From NCBI GenBank assembly GCA_963693315.1, contig OY856188.1, positions 144,610,945 through 144,674,944 of the forward strand: 64,000 bases of DNA, written 5' to 3'. This document shows positions 1 to 13,000 of this stretch, in pieces. The DNA comes from Diogma glabrata (lineage: Eukaryota > Arthropoda > Insecta > Diptera > Cylindrotomidae). The notes under the pieces were generated by a model. The model saw nothing but the letters and a program-made list of their open reading frames with translations. It was not told where the DNA came from and did not search any database. Position numbers and translations under genes: made by a program. Numbering within the stretch: the stretch's first letter is position 1; each line of letters starts with the position of its first letter.

Positions 1-471
1 GTAGTTCAATTCCTGCTGTCTCACACACAGTGGAAATGATGAAACTGTTGTGGAATGCATTAACATATCGATACTTCAGCTATCGATATGTTAAACGATA
101 AGTAATTAATGTATTAGTATTTTAATAAACATGTTCACTTTGATTTGATCCATCACCAAAAATAGTAATCATTTATTGAGATATAAGTTATAACAGAAAC
201 ATATTTTATTTTTCATGTTCAGGTGATTTCTAAATAAAAATTTTATCATCTCTTATTTACTTAAGTTGAATCTTTCATTTGTATTACACAATTCTAAATT
301 GTGTTTGATTTGGAAGTTTTTGTATTAAACTTTTAGACATTACCATGTGTGTACATGGATGAGAATATTTCTATTTAGTCAACATCCGAAGTCATAAGTG
401 GAGAGTTATTAATAATTGTTAACAATCATCGTGAAACTACTATCTAAGTAGTCGTCATTAGGGCCGGGAAA
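1..471. repeat. Rearranged repeat fragments shared with the 58.4-62.4 kb Helitron arm
   Basis: About 188-320 matches 59223-59345 (same orientation: acatattttaatttttcatg, then the tctcatatttatttaa stretch), and about 358-450 matches 58917-59000 (atttctatttagtcaacatc). The two blocks are in the opposite order from the Helitron arm, so this is a rearranged or independent copy of the same repeat. No coding sequence was seen. Confidence 0.5.
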
Positions 472-843
472 AAATATCGATATATCGATAAATATTGATA
501 ATTATCGATATATCGAATATCAACATCAGAATGATAATTATCGATACATCTATAATATCGATAATATCGACATATCGATAATATCGATATATCGATAATA
601 TCGATAATATCGATATATCGATAATATCGATATATCGATAATAGCGACATATCGATATATCGATATTATCGATATATCGATGTATCGATATTATTGATAT
701 TATCGATATATCGTCTATCGATATTATCAAAATATCGATATATCGATATTATCGATAATTTCTATATATCGAGATATTGATATATTAATATATTGATATA
801 TGGATATATCGGTTTTATAAATATTTTTTTATATCGATATTTT
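472..843. repeat. TATCGATA-based satellite/minisatellite
   Basis: About 370 bp of overlapping ATCGATAT / TATCGATAA units, almost every one containing the palindrome ATCGAT. Both strands read alike, and the open frames in it (SIISIDR-type repeats) are artefacts of the repeat. Units degrade toward 770-843. Confidence 0.85.
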
Positions 844-987
844 TGCTATATACACTTTATTTAAACCATTTTGTGTTACCCTCCATTATTTCATTATTAT
901 TATAACATATTAAGTACTGTTTGCTTCGATTAAAATATTTATTCAAATTAAAATTTTTTTTAAAGCAGTTATTTATCTCAATATCGC

Positions 988-2281
988 CTGCCGGCCGTCA
1001 CAGCCGACGAAATCTAGAAAACGGCTGAAGGGATTTGAAAAAATTTTTTTTCTAAAAATAGGTTTGCTCAATGGGAAGAGCCGAAAGGACGATGTGTTCG
1101 ATAACTGTACCGGAAGTGTGTCAAAAAATCGTCAAGTGTGTCAAAACAAGGAAATTTGCATATTTTTTGCTTAAAAAACGTTTATTTTAAGTGATTACAC
1201 GTAGGAACATTGAATTTGGAGAAATATTGATGGTCGGGATTGGTATTTGAGACCAAAATCTAGATTATTGCATTATAAGTTTGTCAAAAAAATGTTGTCA
1301 AGTGTGTCAAAAGAAAGATTTTTATTTATTTTTTTACCCAATTTGTTGGAAAAAAATTAAATTAAAATTTTCTTTGAAATGACATTTTATTATTATTATT
1401 TAGAATTATGGCATTAAAAGTTTGTCAAAAAAATGTTGTCAAGTGTGTCAAAAGAAAGATTTTTATTTATTTTTTTACCCAATTTTTCGGGAAAAAAATA
1501 AAATTAATTATTTGTTTCAAATGAAATTTTATTATTATTATTGAGAATTATGGCATTATAAGTTTGTCAAAAAAAGTTGTCAAGTGTGTCAAAAGTTGTC
1601 AAGTGTGTCAAAAAAAATGTAGCTGTTTTTATGACTTAAATGTAATTGAAAATGAAATTGGACATGGACATTTTTGAATTTGTTATAGTTTTTGAAATAT
1701 TTTTGGAATTTTGAAAAAAGTTTGTATTTTTGATTTTGTAATAATTTTTGCAATATTTTTAGAATTTTGGAAAAGTTTTAATTTTTGATTTTGTAAGAAT
1801 TTTTGGAATATTTTTAGAAATTTGAAAAATTTATAATTTTTGATTTTATTATTTTGGAATTTTGAAAAAAGTTTGAATTTTTGATTTTGTAATAATTTTT
1901 GGAATATTTTTAGAATTTTGAAAAAAGTTTGATTTTATTTAATTTTTACAATATTTTTGGAGTTGTGAAAGAAATATGAATTTGTGATTAATATTTTCTC
2001 GAAACGCTAAATGGAGAAGTTTTTGTGTAGTTTGCTGAGTGTATCATCTTTTCACTAAATTATGTTAATTTATGATCTGTTATAATTTTCCGACAACGTA
2101 TTGATGTTTCGTGTTAGTTTTGTAATACATATCTAACAAAGAGTTTTGTTTGATATACATCGCTGCCCAAAACTAAAAGCCATGTCCTCATAAAAGTTTT
2201 TGCCGAAAACTATATTAAAATCCTTAACCCAGTCCGAAGTCTTGATATCTCAGAGCTGTGAGATTTCGGCCCCTCCATATT
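988..2281 (+). repeat. Family A interspersed repeat, copy 1 (5' truncated)
   Basis: Begins inside the GC-rich stretch gcctgccggccgtcac. It continues through the gtgtgtcaaaaaatcgtc block, two to three ~140-bp units (gtttgtcaaaaaaatgttgtcaag...), a run of ~50-bp ttttggaatatttttagaatttt units, and the tail tcgctgcccaaaactaaaag...cggcccctccatatttt. The tail end matches the copy ending at 42425, which defines the 3' end of the family. Confidence 0.75.
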
Positions 2282-2282
2282 T

Positions 2283-2862
2283 TTTGATTGAAATGAACAT
2301 AAAAACACAAACAAATAATAATTGCATTGCTTTGTTTCGTTTTATTTGTATGAAACTAAACTTCCAGGCTACTTGATATTTTAAGATATTTAAAAAATGA
2401 AATGGAAAATGACTAATATAAATGTCTAATGAAAGCAAATATGATAATTACGTCGCTTTAATAATGAAACAACGTATGCTATTTATACGTTGTTTTTATA
2501 TAATAGGTGCGCTGCATTCCCCATAAGGGTATCTTTGAATTGGCGTTTTTGCATTTTCGAATTATTTTATGACTGGGGGTAAGAATTAATAAATTATAAA
2601 TTAACGTCCATGCAAATACATGCGCACATCAAACTTTAAACTCAAATATCTCGAAACTATACTTTTGCGTATACGTCATTTCATTATTAAAGCGACGATT
2701 AGTGTTAGTAGTTAAAAAAATTCTATATATGCCTCGGTTGAGAAGACTAATATAGACCTCGAACATTATATCCCTCGGCGCTACGCGCCTCAGGATCTAA
2801 AAGTTCTCGGTCAATAATAGCTCACATCTCAACCTTGTTATATAATGTACTATTATTTACGA
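2283..2862. repeat. Interspersed repeat (copy with MITE insertion), partner of 13470-13800
   Basis: 2283-2446 and 2702-2862 together match 13470-13800 closely. The segment 2738-2855 is a hairpin: ctcggttgagaag pairs with the later ctcaacc, and its middle is cctcggcgctacgcgcctcagg. No protein coding is evident. Confidence 0.75.
2451..2697. mobile_element. 247-bp MITE with ATTA target duplication
   Basis: Termini CGTCGCTTTAATAATGAAA and its exact inverse (19 bp) enclose a 247-bp non-coding element, flanked on both sides by ATTA (2447-2450 and 2698-2701). The paralogous repeat at about 13636 lacks the element and has a single AATCA in place of the doubled site: a natural empty site. Confidence 0.85.
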
Positions 2863-3686
2863 GTTTTTTTTTTATTTACGAGATTTTCAGGGAAGCAAAT
2901 CCAATACAATTTCTTTTGCCTTCTCAGCAATACTTTCTGGATTTCGGAGCATTTTCAAATATGTTTGTATTTTAAATTTTATGATAAATTTCGGATGACA
3001 GAATTGATAAATGAATAAAACAAACTTGTTGCTATGGTATAAGATTCAAGGCTTTCTTCTCCATTCGATTAATAATTATTATGGTTTCGAATATTTCGCT
3101 GGTATCTAATGGATTAGGTACTCTGGAAAATTTTGGAATAGCTCTCCAACAAACAATAGCAACAATGGCTCTCCAACAAAAAAATATTGTTTGCATCACA
3201 TACCTAAATTAGGTTTTTAACGACTCATTTGCTATTCCGGACTCGGAATCTTATTTTAGGTACTTGATACAAAAATAGCTATTTACATTGATTGCTTCGT
3301 GTTCTATTTTATTAGTTATGCTTTTCGTACTGAAAATTTGTTGTAGAAAGAAAAAGTGTAGCTTATCTGTAAATGGAATGCAAAATAGAGCGAAATTACA
3401 TAAGACAGAAGTCAGAACGTTACTTCGGAAACACTTCTTCATCTACATAAATTTACCGTTTTTGAATTAGTTCGTTTTCTTTAAAGTGTGGTTTTAAATT
3501 TTTAATCAAAGTTTTGTTTTTTACTTGTATCACTTTATTCATTGTTATTGCAAACAACATATGTAGTATGTTTTTTTTTTAAATTTAACAAATTAAGCTG
3601 TAATCATGTGATTAAAGTTTGTAAATAATATTTGTTTGATTTTTTTCATTTTAAAGAGGAGCCACAGATTTAACAACCATATTATA
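2863..3686. other. AT-rich non-coding stretch
   Basis: Nothing recognisable. Two ~60-codon open frames on opposite strands near 3251-3470 overlap each other, show no family features and are treated as chance. This region would be downstream of, or part of the 3' UTR of, the octopamine receptor. Confidence 0.5.
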
Positions 3687-3722
3687 TTAAAAGCACGCAT
3701 AAGGGCGAAAGTGGAATACAAC
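3687..3722 (-). CDS. Octbeta2R: Candidate terminal mini-exon of the octopamine receptor
   Basis: Inference only. After acceptor ttaatag, a 36-nt stretch in phase with the preceding Gln codon reads VVFHFRPYACF followed by TAA. Its aromatic/Cys character resembles the short helix-8-to-tail segment that follows FKKTL in insect Octbeta2R proteins, and a tail cysteine could be palmitoylated. The acceptor has a weak polypyrimidine tract. The true terminal exon may lie elsewhere, for example left of the window. Confidence 0.3.
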   Translation of the reverse strand, partial: VVFHFRPYACF

Positions 3723-3881
3723 CTATTCGACCTATTAAATAATTATGAAAATTAGGAAACATTTTACTGGCAAAGTCAAGAAATTTGTTAATTGTATTCA
3801 AAATTAATTAAATTACGCAAACATTTACCTAACTGTGGAATCCTTAAAAAAGTTTATAAATTTGATTAAAAATAAACTTAC

Positions 3882-4038
3882 TTGTAACGTTTTTTTAAAC
3901 GCTGATCTAAATTCTCTATTAAAATAAGCGTAAATTAATGGATTCAATGCTGAATTAAAGTATCCAATCCAGAAAACAATTCCTACGACTACTTTTGGTG
4001 ACGAGCATTCATTGCCACACAGTGCTGTTATCACATAC
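3882..4038 (-). CDS. Octbeta2R: Octopamine receptor exon, TM7 and start of C-tail
   Basis: 157 nt. Acceptor cttacag; perfect donor gtaagt after a complete Gln codon. It encodes an ECL3 with two cysteines, TM7 [17 protein letters not shown] (NPxxY motif) and helix 8 [14 protein letters not shown]. If the donor were ignored, translation would run 18 codons into the intron before a stop; the strong donor makes a further 3' exon likely. Confidence 0.85.
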
Positions 4039-7000
4039 CTGTAAGATTTAGGAATAAATTTATTTATTATAAAATTCTACTACGTTTCTAATATTTATAA
4101 ACGTTATACCATAAGAAAAATGGTAACCAGCATGCTAAGAAAGCGCTCATAATTATTCCTAGAGTTCGGGCGGCTTTTCTTTCTCGTCGCATTTTTGAGC
4201 TACATAATGGTTCAAACTGCACACTTTGTCTAGCCACTGGTATTCCATTTATTTGTAAATGTTTATCCAATAATAATGCTGCTACCTTTGACCTAAAGGA
4301 TAAAAAGAAATAAATCAGAATTTAATTATTTTTTTTTAACTAATAATGTGAGAAATCGCCATTATTTACTCAATTTTTTTTTATAAAGATACCTTTTAAG
4401 ATCTAGGTCCCACAGCAACATGCGTTCTGAGGTGATGGTGGACGCTTTTTTTAAATGTTTGTGGATTGAAGGCACTCGAGACTATTGATGCAGGCAAAGC
4501 ATTCCATTTGCACGATGTACGCACAAAGAAGTCCCTTTGCATTTTGTTACTATGACAGTGAGTAATCTCGACAGTTTGACTATTTGCACAAACCACTTGA
4601 CGAGTAAAAGGGGGAAAAGAATATGTTTGAGGCATAATGGATCTGATTTCATCCGAGCACTGCTGGTGACGATATTTATAAAAAACAACGAGATCAACAA
4701 CAGTGCGACGATGTTGTAGGAAATCAAGATTTAATGTTAAACTTCGATCACCAACACCCATGCAAGGTTGTAGAACTGGTCCAGTAATGGTCCATGAGTC
4801 CGCATCATAACATCGAAAAATCAAATCGTCGAATCACCAGAAATCACAAAACCGAAAGTTCATACCACCGAATTTCATATCATCGAAAGTTCATACCATC
4901 GAAAAGTCAAAGCACCGAAAGATCATATCACCGAAAGTTCATTACGTCGAAAAGTCATAGCATCGAAAAATCACATCACCGAAAATCATATCATCGAAAA
5001 TTTGATTCACAAAATCGGAAAATCATACCATCGAAAATCGTAAAATCGAAAAAAAAATCATATCATCGAAATATCATTACATCGAAAATATTCGATGTAA
5101 TGAATAAATCATTACATCGAAAAATCATACCATCGAAAAACAGGGTGTACTCTCCTTACAGATAAAACTTTTGTAAATTAAAATGTTAAATGTCAGCAGT
5201 ATATGTTAATTGGGCAATTCGTTTGAAAATGTACATTTATTTGTCGATTTTTTTTTAAATCAAAATTTTGTATGAGTGGAACGAATGAAAAAATCTAAAT
5301 TCTGAATTTTTTATTTATTGCTTTGAAATGCAGTTTTGCCGGCATACATTTTTAGTAATTTCTTTTGGTTTACATAGATAATATATTATGTGCTATCATA
5401 TTTTGAAGATAAAGTTTTAGGATTCCAAACAGATTTTTCTACGTTTTTTTGAATAATAAATACTATGCCCTATACTCTATAGTATTATATTATATTCACC
5501 CTGTATTCTTTTGAAAATGCGCATGTTTTATAGTTTTTTTTTGAAAATGCCTAAACCATTTGGTATGTTTAGTATTGACGAAATTTGTATTGGTGAAAGA
5601 AAGTGTATGTCAAGTGTTTTTCAAAAAATAATGAAGTGTGTTAAAATACGAAAATGAGCATTTTTGCTTAAAAAATCGATCATTCTAAGTGATTACGAGT
5701 AGTAACATTGAATGTGGAGAAAATTTGATGGTTGGCATTGGTATGTGGGACCAAAACCTCGATTATTGTAATGTAAGTGTGTCAAAAAATACTGTCAAGT
5801 GTGTCAAAAGAATGATTTTCATTTATTTTTTAACCCAATTTTTGGAAAAAAATAAAATTAAGTATGTAATTATTTTTATGACTTGAAATGTATTTGAACA
5901 TGAAATTGGACATGTTTCTATCCAGTTTCAACTCCTCCCAGCTTATAGGAACAATTGGGAAATATCAAGCTGTTGCAGATTAAATGTCGTTTTTAAAAAG
6001 ATTGATTAATTTTTGGAATATATTTAGAATTTTGAAAAAAGTTTAATTTTTAATTTTATTATATGTTTTGGAATATTTTTAGAATTTTGAAAAAGTTTTT
6101 ATTTTGTTTTGATTTTTGCAATATCCTTAGAATTTTGAAAATAGTTTCAATTTTTGATTTTGTAATATTCTCTTGAATATGTTTGAACTTTTGAAGAAAA
6201 TTGAAATTTATGATTTTATTATAATTTTTTGAATCTTAGAAAAGTTTTGAATTTTTGATTTTTATAATTTTTGCAATATGTTTGGAATTTTGAAAAAAGT
6301 TTCAATTTTTGATTTTGTAATAATTGTTGGATTGTTTAGAATTTCGAAAAAGTTTTAATTTTTGATTTTATTAAAATTTTTGGAAAATTTTTAAATTTTG
6401 AAAAAAAATTTAAATTTTTGATTTTATGATAATTTTTAAAAATTTTAGGATTTTTGAAAAAAGTTTGAATTGTTTATTTTGTAATATTCTCTTGAATAGT
6501 TTTGGATTTTGAAGAGGGTTGGAATTTTTGGTTTTATTATAATATTTGGAATTTTTTTAAATCAATTCAATCAGGCGTCTTTTTTCCGGCTATGTATTTA
6601 TATTACTTCGGTCTGAAAGACCTAAGTATTAACTTCATGAGCCAAAAGTGAAATTCTTACCCCCACTTTTTTTGCATTTCTTGCAAAATTTTTTTAAGCA
6701 AATTTGATTTTTCTCCTTTTATTTTATGACATTACAAATTTAAATAATAAAACTGTAAGGATTGTGTTTGTGTTAAGGCTTTTTATATAGTTTTCACCAA
6801 AAGCTTTGTACGAGGACAAAATTATTAACAAAATCAAAAATTAAAACATTTTTCCAATTTTCCAATTCTAAAAGTATTGCAAAAAATATTGCAAAAATTG
6901 AAACTTTATTTCAAAATTCTAAAAATATTCCAAAAATTCTTACAAAATCAAAAATTTAAACTTTTTTCGAAATTCTAAAAATATGTATAAAATTCAAAAA

Positions 7001-10000
7001 TTTTATTTTTTTTTTCAAAATTCTAAAAATATTCCAAAAATTAGAATAAAATCAAAAATTTAAACTTTTTCTAAATTCTAATAATATTCCAAAAATTCTT
7101 AAAAAATAAAAAAATTCAAACTTTTTCCAAAATTCTAAAAATATTGTAAAAATTATAACAATATCAAAAATTGAAACTTTTTCCAAAATTAAAAAAAATA
7201 TAATAAAATCAAAAATTTAAAATCTTTCAAAATTCTAAAAATATTCCAAAAATTCTTACAAAATCAAAATTTGAAACTTTTTTCAAAATTCCAAAAATAT
7301 TTCAAAAACTATAACACTTTCAAAATTTCCCTGTTCAATTATACTTACGTAAACAAACAGCTAAATTTATTTTTCCAAAAAATTATCTAAAAAAATACAT
7401 GAAATCATTTTTTTTGACACACCTGACAATATTTTTTTGATAAACTTATAATGCCATAATGCTCAAAAATAATAATAAAATTTCATGTCAAACAAATAAT
7501 TAATTTTATTTTTATCCAAAAAATTGGATAAAAAAATAAATAAAAATCTTTCTTTTCACATACTTGACAACATTTTCTTGACAAACTTATGATGCCATAA
7601 TTCTCAATAATAATAATAAAACTTCATGTTAAACAAATAGTTAATTTTATTTTTTCCAAAAAATTGGGTAAAAAATAAATAAAAATTTTTCTTTTGATAC
7701 ACTTGACAGCATTTTTTTGACAAACTTATAATGCCATAATTCTCAATAATAATAATAAAATTTCATTTCAAACAAGTAATTAATTTTATTTTTTTCCAAA
7801 AAATTGGGTAAAAAAATATATAAAAAACTTTCTTTTGACACACTTGACAACATTTTTTTGACAAACCTATAATGCAAGAATCTAGATTTTGGTCTCACAT
7901 ACCAATCCCGACCATCAAAATTTCTCCAAGTTCAATATTCCTACTCGCAATCACTTAAAATGAAAGTTTTTTAAGCAAAAAATATGCAAATTTCCTTGTT
8001 TTGACACACTTGACGATTTTTTGAAACACTTCCGGTACAGTTATCGAACATATCATCCTTTCGGCTCTTCCCATTGAGTAAACCTATTTTTAGAAAATTT
8101 TTGAAATCTGTCCAGCTGTTTTCTAGATTTCGTAGGTTGTGACGGCCGGCCGGCAGACATACATACATTTTGTTTTTGCTTTTTTAGAATCAATAGGTCC
8201 TAAAACGTCGAGAAATGCCAAAAAAAGTGGGGGTAAGAATTTCACTTTGAGCTCATGTATGTTATACTTAGGTCTTTCAGACCGAAGCAAAATCTTTTTT
8301 TTGACACATTTGACAACATTATTTTGACAAACTTATGATACCATAATTCTCTATAATAATAATCAAATTTCATGTCATACAAATAATTAATTTTATTTTT
8401 TTCCAAAAAATTGGGTAAGTAAATAAAAATTTTTCTTTTGACACACTTGACAACATTTTTTTGGCAAACTTCTAATGCAAAAATCTAGTTTTTGATCTCA
8501 CATACCAATCTCTACAGTCAAGATTTCTCCAAATTCAATGTTTCTACTCGTAATCACTTAAAACGAATGTTTTTTAAGCCAAAAATATGAAAATCTGCTA
8601 TTTTTGACACACTTAATGATTTTTTGACACACTATCAGTACAGTTATCAAACACAGCGTCCTTTCAGACCTGTCCATAGAGTATACCTATTTTTAGGAAC
8701 CAAAATTTTTGAAATCGCTCTAGCGGTTTTCTAGATTTCGTAGGTAATGACGGCCGACCGGCAGACAGACATACATTTTTTTTTGATTTTTTGGAATCAG
8801 TAGGCCCTAAAACGTCGAGAAATGCAAAAAAAGTGGGGGTAAGAATTTCACTTTTGGCTCATGAATGTAATACTTCTTTCAGACCGGAAACATTGCCGGA
8901 ATTCTGATTGAATTGATTTAAAAAATTCCAAATATTATAATAAAACCAAAAATTCCAACTTTCTTCAAAATCCAAAAATATTCAAGAGAATATTACAAAA
9001 TAAACAATTCAAACTTTTTTCAAAAATCCTAAAATTTTTCAAAATTATCATAAAATCAAAAATTTAAATTTTTTTTCAAAATTTAAAAATATTCCAAAAA
9101 TTTTAATAAAATCAAAAATTGAAATTTTTTCGAAATTCTAAACAATCCAAAAATTATTACAAAATCAAAAATTGAAACTATTTTCAAAATTCTAAGGATA
9201 TTGCAAAAATCAAAACAAAATAAAAACTTTTTTAAAATTCTAAAAATATTCCAAAACATATAATAAAATCAAAAATTAAACTTTTTTCAAAATTCTAAAT
9301 ATATTCCAAAAATTAATCAATCTTTTTAAAAACGACATTTAATCTGCAACAGCTTGATATTTCCCAATTGTTCCTATAAGCTGGGAGGAGTTGAAACTGG
9401 ATAGAAACATGTCCAATTTCATGTTCAAATACATTTCAAGTCATAAAAATAATTACATACTTAATTTTATTTTTTTCCAAAAAATTGGGTTAAAAAATAA
9501 ATGAAAATCATTCTTTTGACACACTTAACAGTATTTTTGACACACTTACAATACAATAATCGAGGTTCTGGTCCCACATACCAATGCCAACCATCAAATT
9601 TTCTCCACATTCAATATTACTACTCGTAATCACTTAGAATGATCGATTTTTTAAGCAAAAAATGCTCATTTTCGTATTTTAACACACTTCATTATTTTTT
9701 GAAAAACACTTGACACACACACTTTCTTTCGCCAATACAAATTTCGTCAATACTAAACATACCAAATGGTTTAGGCATTTTCAAAAAAAAACTATAAAAC
9801 ATGCGCATTTTCAAAAGAATACAGGGTGAATATAATATAATACTATAGAGTATAGGGCATAGTATTTATTATTCAAAAAAACGTAGAAAAATCTGTTTGG
9901 AATCCTAAAACTTTATCTTCAAAATATGATAGCACATAATATATTATCTATGTAAACCAAAAGAAATTACTAAAAATGTATGCCGGCAAAACTGCATTTC

Positions 10001-13000
10001 AAAGCAATAAATAAAAATTTAGATTTTTTCATTCGTTCCACTCAAACGAATTGCCCAATTAACATATACTGTTGACATTTAACATTTTAATTTACAAAAG
10101 TTTTATGTGTGAGGAGAGTACACCCTGTTTTTCGATGGTATGATTTTTCGATGTAATGATTTATTCATTACATCGAATATTTTCGATGTAATGATATTTC
10201 GATGATATGATTTTTTTTTCGATTTTACGATTTTCGATGGTATGATTTTTCGATTTTATGAATCAAATTTTCGATGGTATGATTTTCGATGATGTGATTT
10301 TTCGATGCTATGACTTTTCGACGTAATGAACTTTCGGTGATATGATTTTCGATGTTGCGATTTTCGGTGGTGTGATTTTTCGACGGTATGATTTTTATTT
10401 TTCAATTTATTGCTTTTTTTCGATGTAACGATTTTCGACGGTATGATTTTTCGATGATATGACACGATCCGTGGTCCATTACTGGCAGCCAGTAATACAG
10501 CAATGGGCGAGTACTGGCAACCACGACTAGGCCATTAACAAAATTTTACTAGATGATAACTTCGGACAATAAATGGTTGCCATTCATGGGCCAGAGAAAA
10601 AACAACAGCAATGGCCCATACAAGGTTGTACAGTTGGCCTAGTAACGGGCCAATAATGATGACCAGCATTGTAGTAATGACCAAATGCTGGCAACCATGA
10701 CTGGACCGTTGAAAAAAATATACATTATTGTCATATGTAAATTTAAATAAATTAAATTAAATACAAACTAATTTAAAATAAAATAAAAATGACGGAAAAA
10801 ATTCAAAACTCCCCATACAACTGGTTCAGTTGCAAGAATAGCTGAGTAATGGCAAACATGACTGCCAGTACTCCCCCATTAAAAAAAATATAAAATATTA
10901 TTTTCATACATAAATTTAAATAAATTATTTACACAATAATTAAAATAAAATAGAAACGAAAATAAATTAATACATATACCAACCTTTTCTATATTATCAT
11001 AGTCTTTCAACCGACAAGGCGATAACTAAACTATATGTGAAATTTTTTAAACTATGTATTTCTAAAAAGGGTAATATACTAGTGAAATTTAAAACAAATA
11101 ACATAGATCGGCAAATTCATGGCTACAGTGCTGGCCCAATAACAATAGCCAATTAATGTTAATCATTAACGGGCCATTGCTTGACTATTCAAAGTAAACT
11201 GCACTGGCAATTTTCTATAAACCGTAGATTGGCCGATTCTTGGTTTCAGTAATGGCACGATAACAAGAGCCAAGTAATATTTACCATTCATGGGCCAGTG
11301 CTTGGCCATTCAACGGGAATAGTTTGCTGTCTATTTTCTGTAAACCATAGATCGGCCGATGAATGGTTCTATTATTGACCCAATAACAATAGCCAAGTAC
11401 TGTTAACCATTAATGGGCCAGTTCTTAGCCGTATGTCAATGTCTGGCAAAACCTACTTGGGCAATTCGTATAGCACGTTTTTGAACATAGTCCAAAAGAG
11501 CCAGGATGGTAACAGATGCAGCGTCCCAAACTTGACAACAATACTCCATGCAGGGACGAATATAGGACTTGTAAGGGTGGATTAATTGATGCGGAGTAAA
11601 ATATTTTTTATATCTATTTAGCAGGCCGAGTTTTTATGACGCGCTTTTTGCCAAGGCTATTATATGATGGTTCCAGAGTAAGTCATTGGAAATTGTGACT
11701 CCCAATAAATGAATGCTTTCACATTTGTCTATTTGGTCGTCACACATATTAATTGAAATATCGTTAGGAAACTCGGTCTTTGATCTCGAAACAATCAATA
11801 GTGTTTTGGTGGAATTAAAATAGACCAAATTTTTGTCACCGCCTATCAACGACTTTTTCTAGGTCCTCTTTTACATTTATGGCAGGGTCTTTCCGGGCGG
11901 GATATATTCGTTCATGTATTGAACGTCCGTTGAAGATAGGGGGACGAATGACGTGAGCAGTGTACTATCATCTGCAAAACTATTTATTTGATTACTGGTG
12001 ATTTTCAACAGTTCGTTGATATAAATTAAAAATAAAGTGGGAGATAAAACTGAGCCTTGGGGTGCACCAGCGTTAGTTAATTTAGACTCAGAAGAAAATC
12101 CATCGATGGATATCGAGATGTATCGGTTAGAAAGAAAATGTTGAATCAAATTCACGACTGCGGGTGTAGAGATACTACTACGTCTACTCACCAACTTATC
12201 CAAATCAAAACCTATATAAATAAGTTATAAAGAAATTCCCATGACGACATAAATTTTATCAAAACAAAATAACAAATAAACATTTCATTATTTCGTATCG
12301 TCAATTGTAAACAAATAAAGTTTATGAACTTAGATTCAAAACGTGTCATCACATATATTATGTTTCAAAACATTGAAACAATTTAAATAAAAGTTAAAAT
12401 GCTTATGATGACCTGTACATTTTATTTGAAGAAAAATATAGAGCAAATAAATTGAAAACACTTTTATGTACATTTTTGTTGTTATTGCATTTTTGCAATA
12501 AGTAAATTTAAAACAATATAAATATGTATATTAATTGATTTAAGTTTTAAGTGGGGAATAAATAATTTATAAATACATAATTTATATACATAATTATATG
12601 ATGGGGAAGTTTTTGAAATAATATGAAAGAAATGATTTTTCATAATAAAAGGTAGAATCATTTTGAATTTAAATAGTGTCTTTTATTTTTCTCTGATCCT
12701 CCCGACGACCTAAGTTGACGCACGTCAAACGGGTCTAACGGTTCTTTACCTGGTGCAAAATTGTTTCGGCAAAGTGTATCATCGAAAAACCGGACTGTTC
12801 AGGACATACGGAGATATAGACAGTGTTATATCTCTGGTGAATTAATTTAAAATCAACAAAAGTTAAAATTGAAATAATAAATACGCAGTCAGATAGCAAG
12901 AGTGTATAAATGTCATTTACACACGACATCGAGAATGATATCATGATATACGCTCAGCACACGGGGTGAAAACCGCGTACGCAACGAGCTTGTTGATCAA

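Larger units (their letters stand above)
4758..11455. mobile_element. Composite insertion with ~1.8-kb inverted arms inside a LINE
   Basis: Left arm about 4758-6600 and right arm about 8890-10500 are inverse copies: CGAAAA-TCAT minisatellite, gtgtactctcc/ggagagtac junction, gggcaattcgtttg/caaacgaattgccc, an atgcgcattttcaaaa block, then family A sequence. The middle (6600-8890) is more family A DNA, itself partly inverted. Right of the arm, 10500-11455 carries tandem units. Short motifs (ccatgcaaggttgtagaactgg at 4758 and ccatacaaggttgtacagttgg at about 10616) occur at both ends. No transposase is visible, so this is a foldback-like non-autonomous element or a serial insertion. Confidence 0.65.

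Noticed and set aside
444..730. Open frames rich in Ile/Asp/Tyr/Arg
   Set aside because: Translation of the TATCGATA satellite.
3251..3470. Overlapping ~60-codon frames on both strands near the receptor's 3' end
   Set aside because: Neither joins the receptor in phase, and they are antisense to each other.
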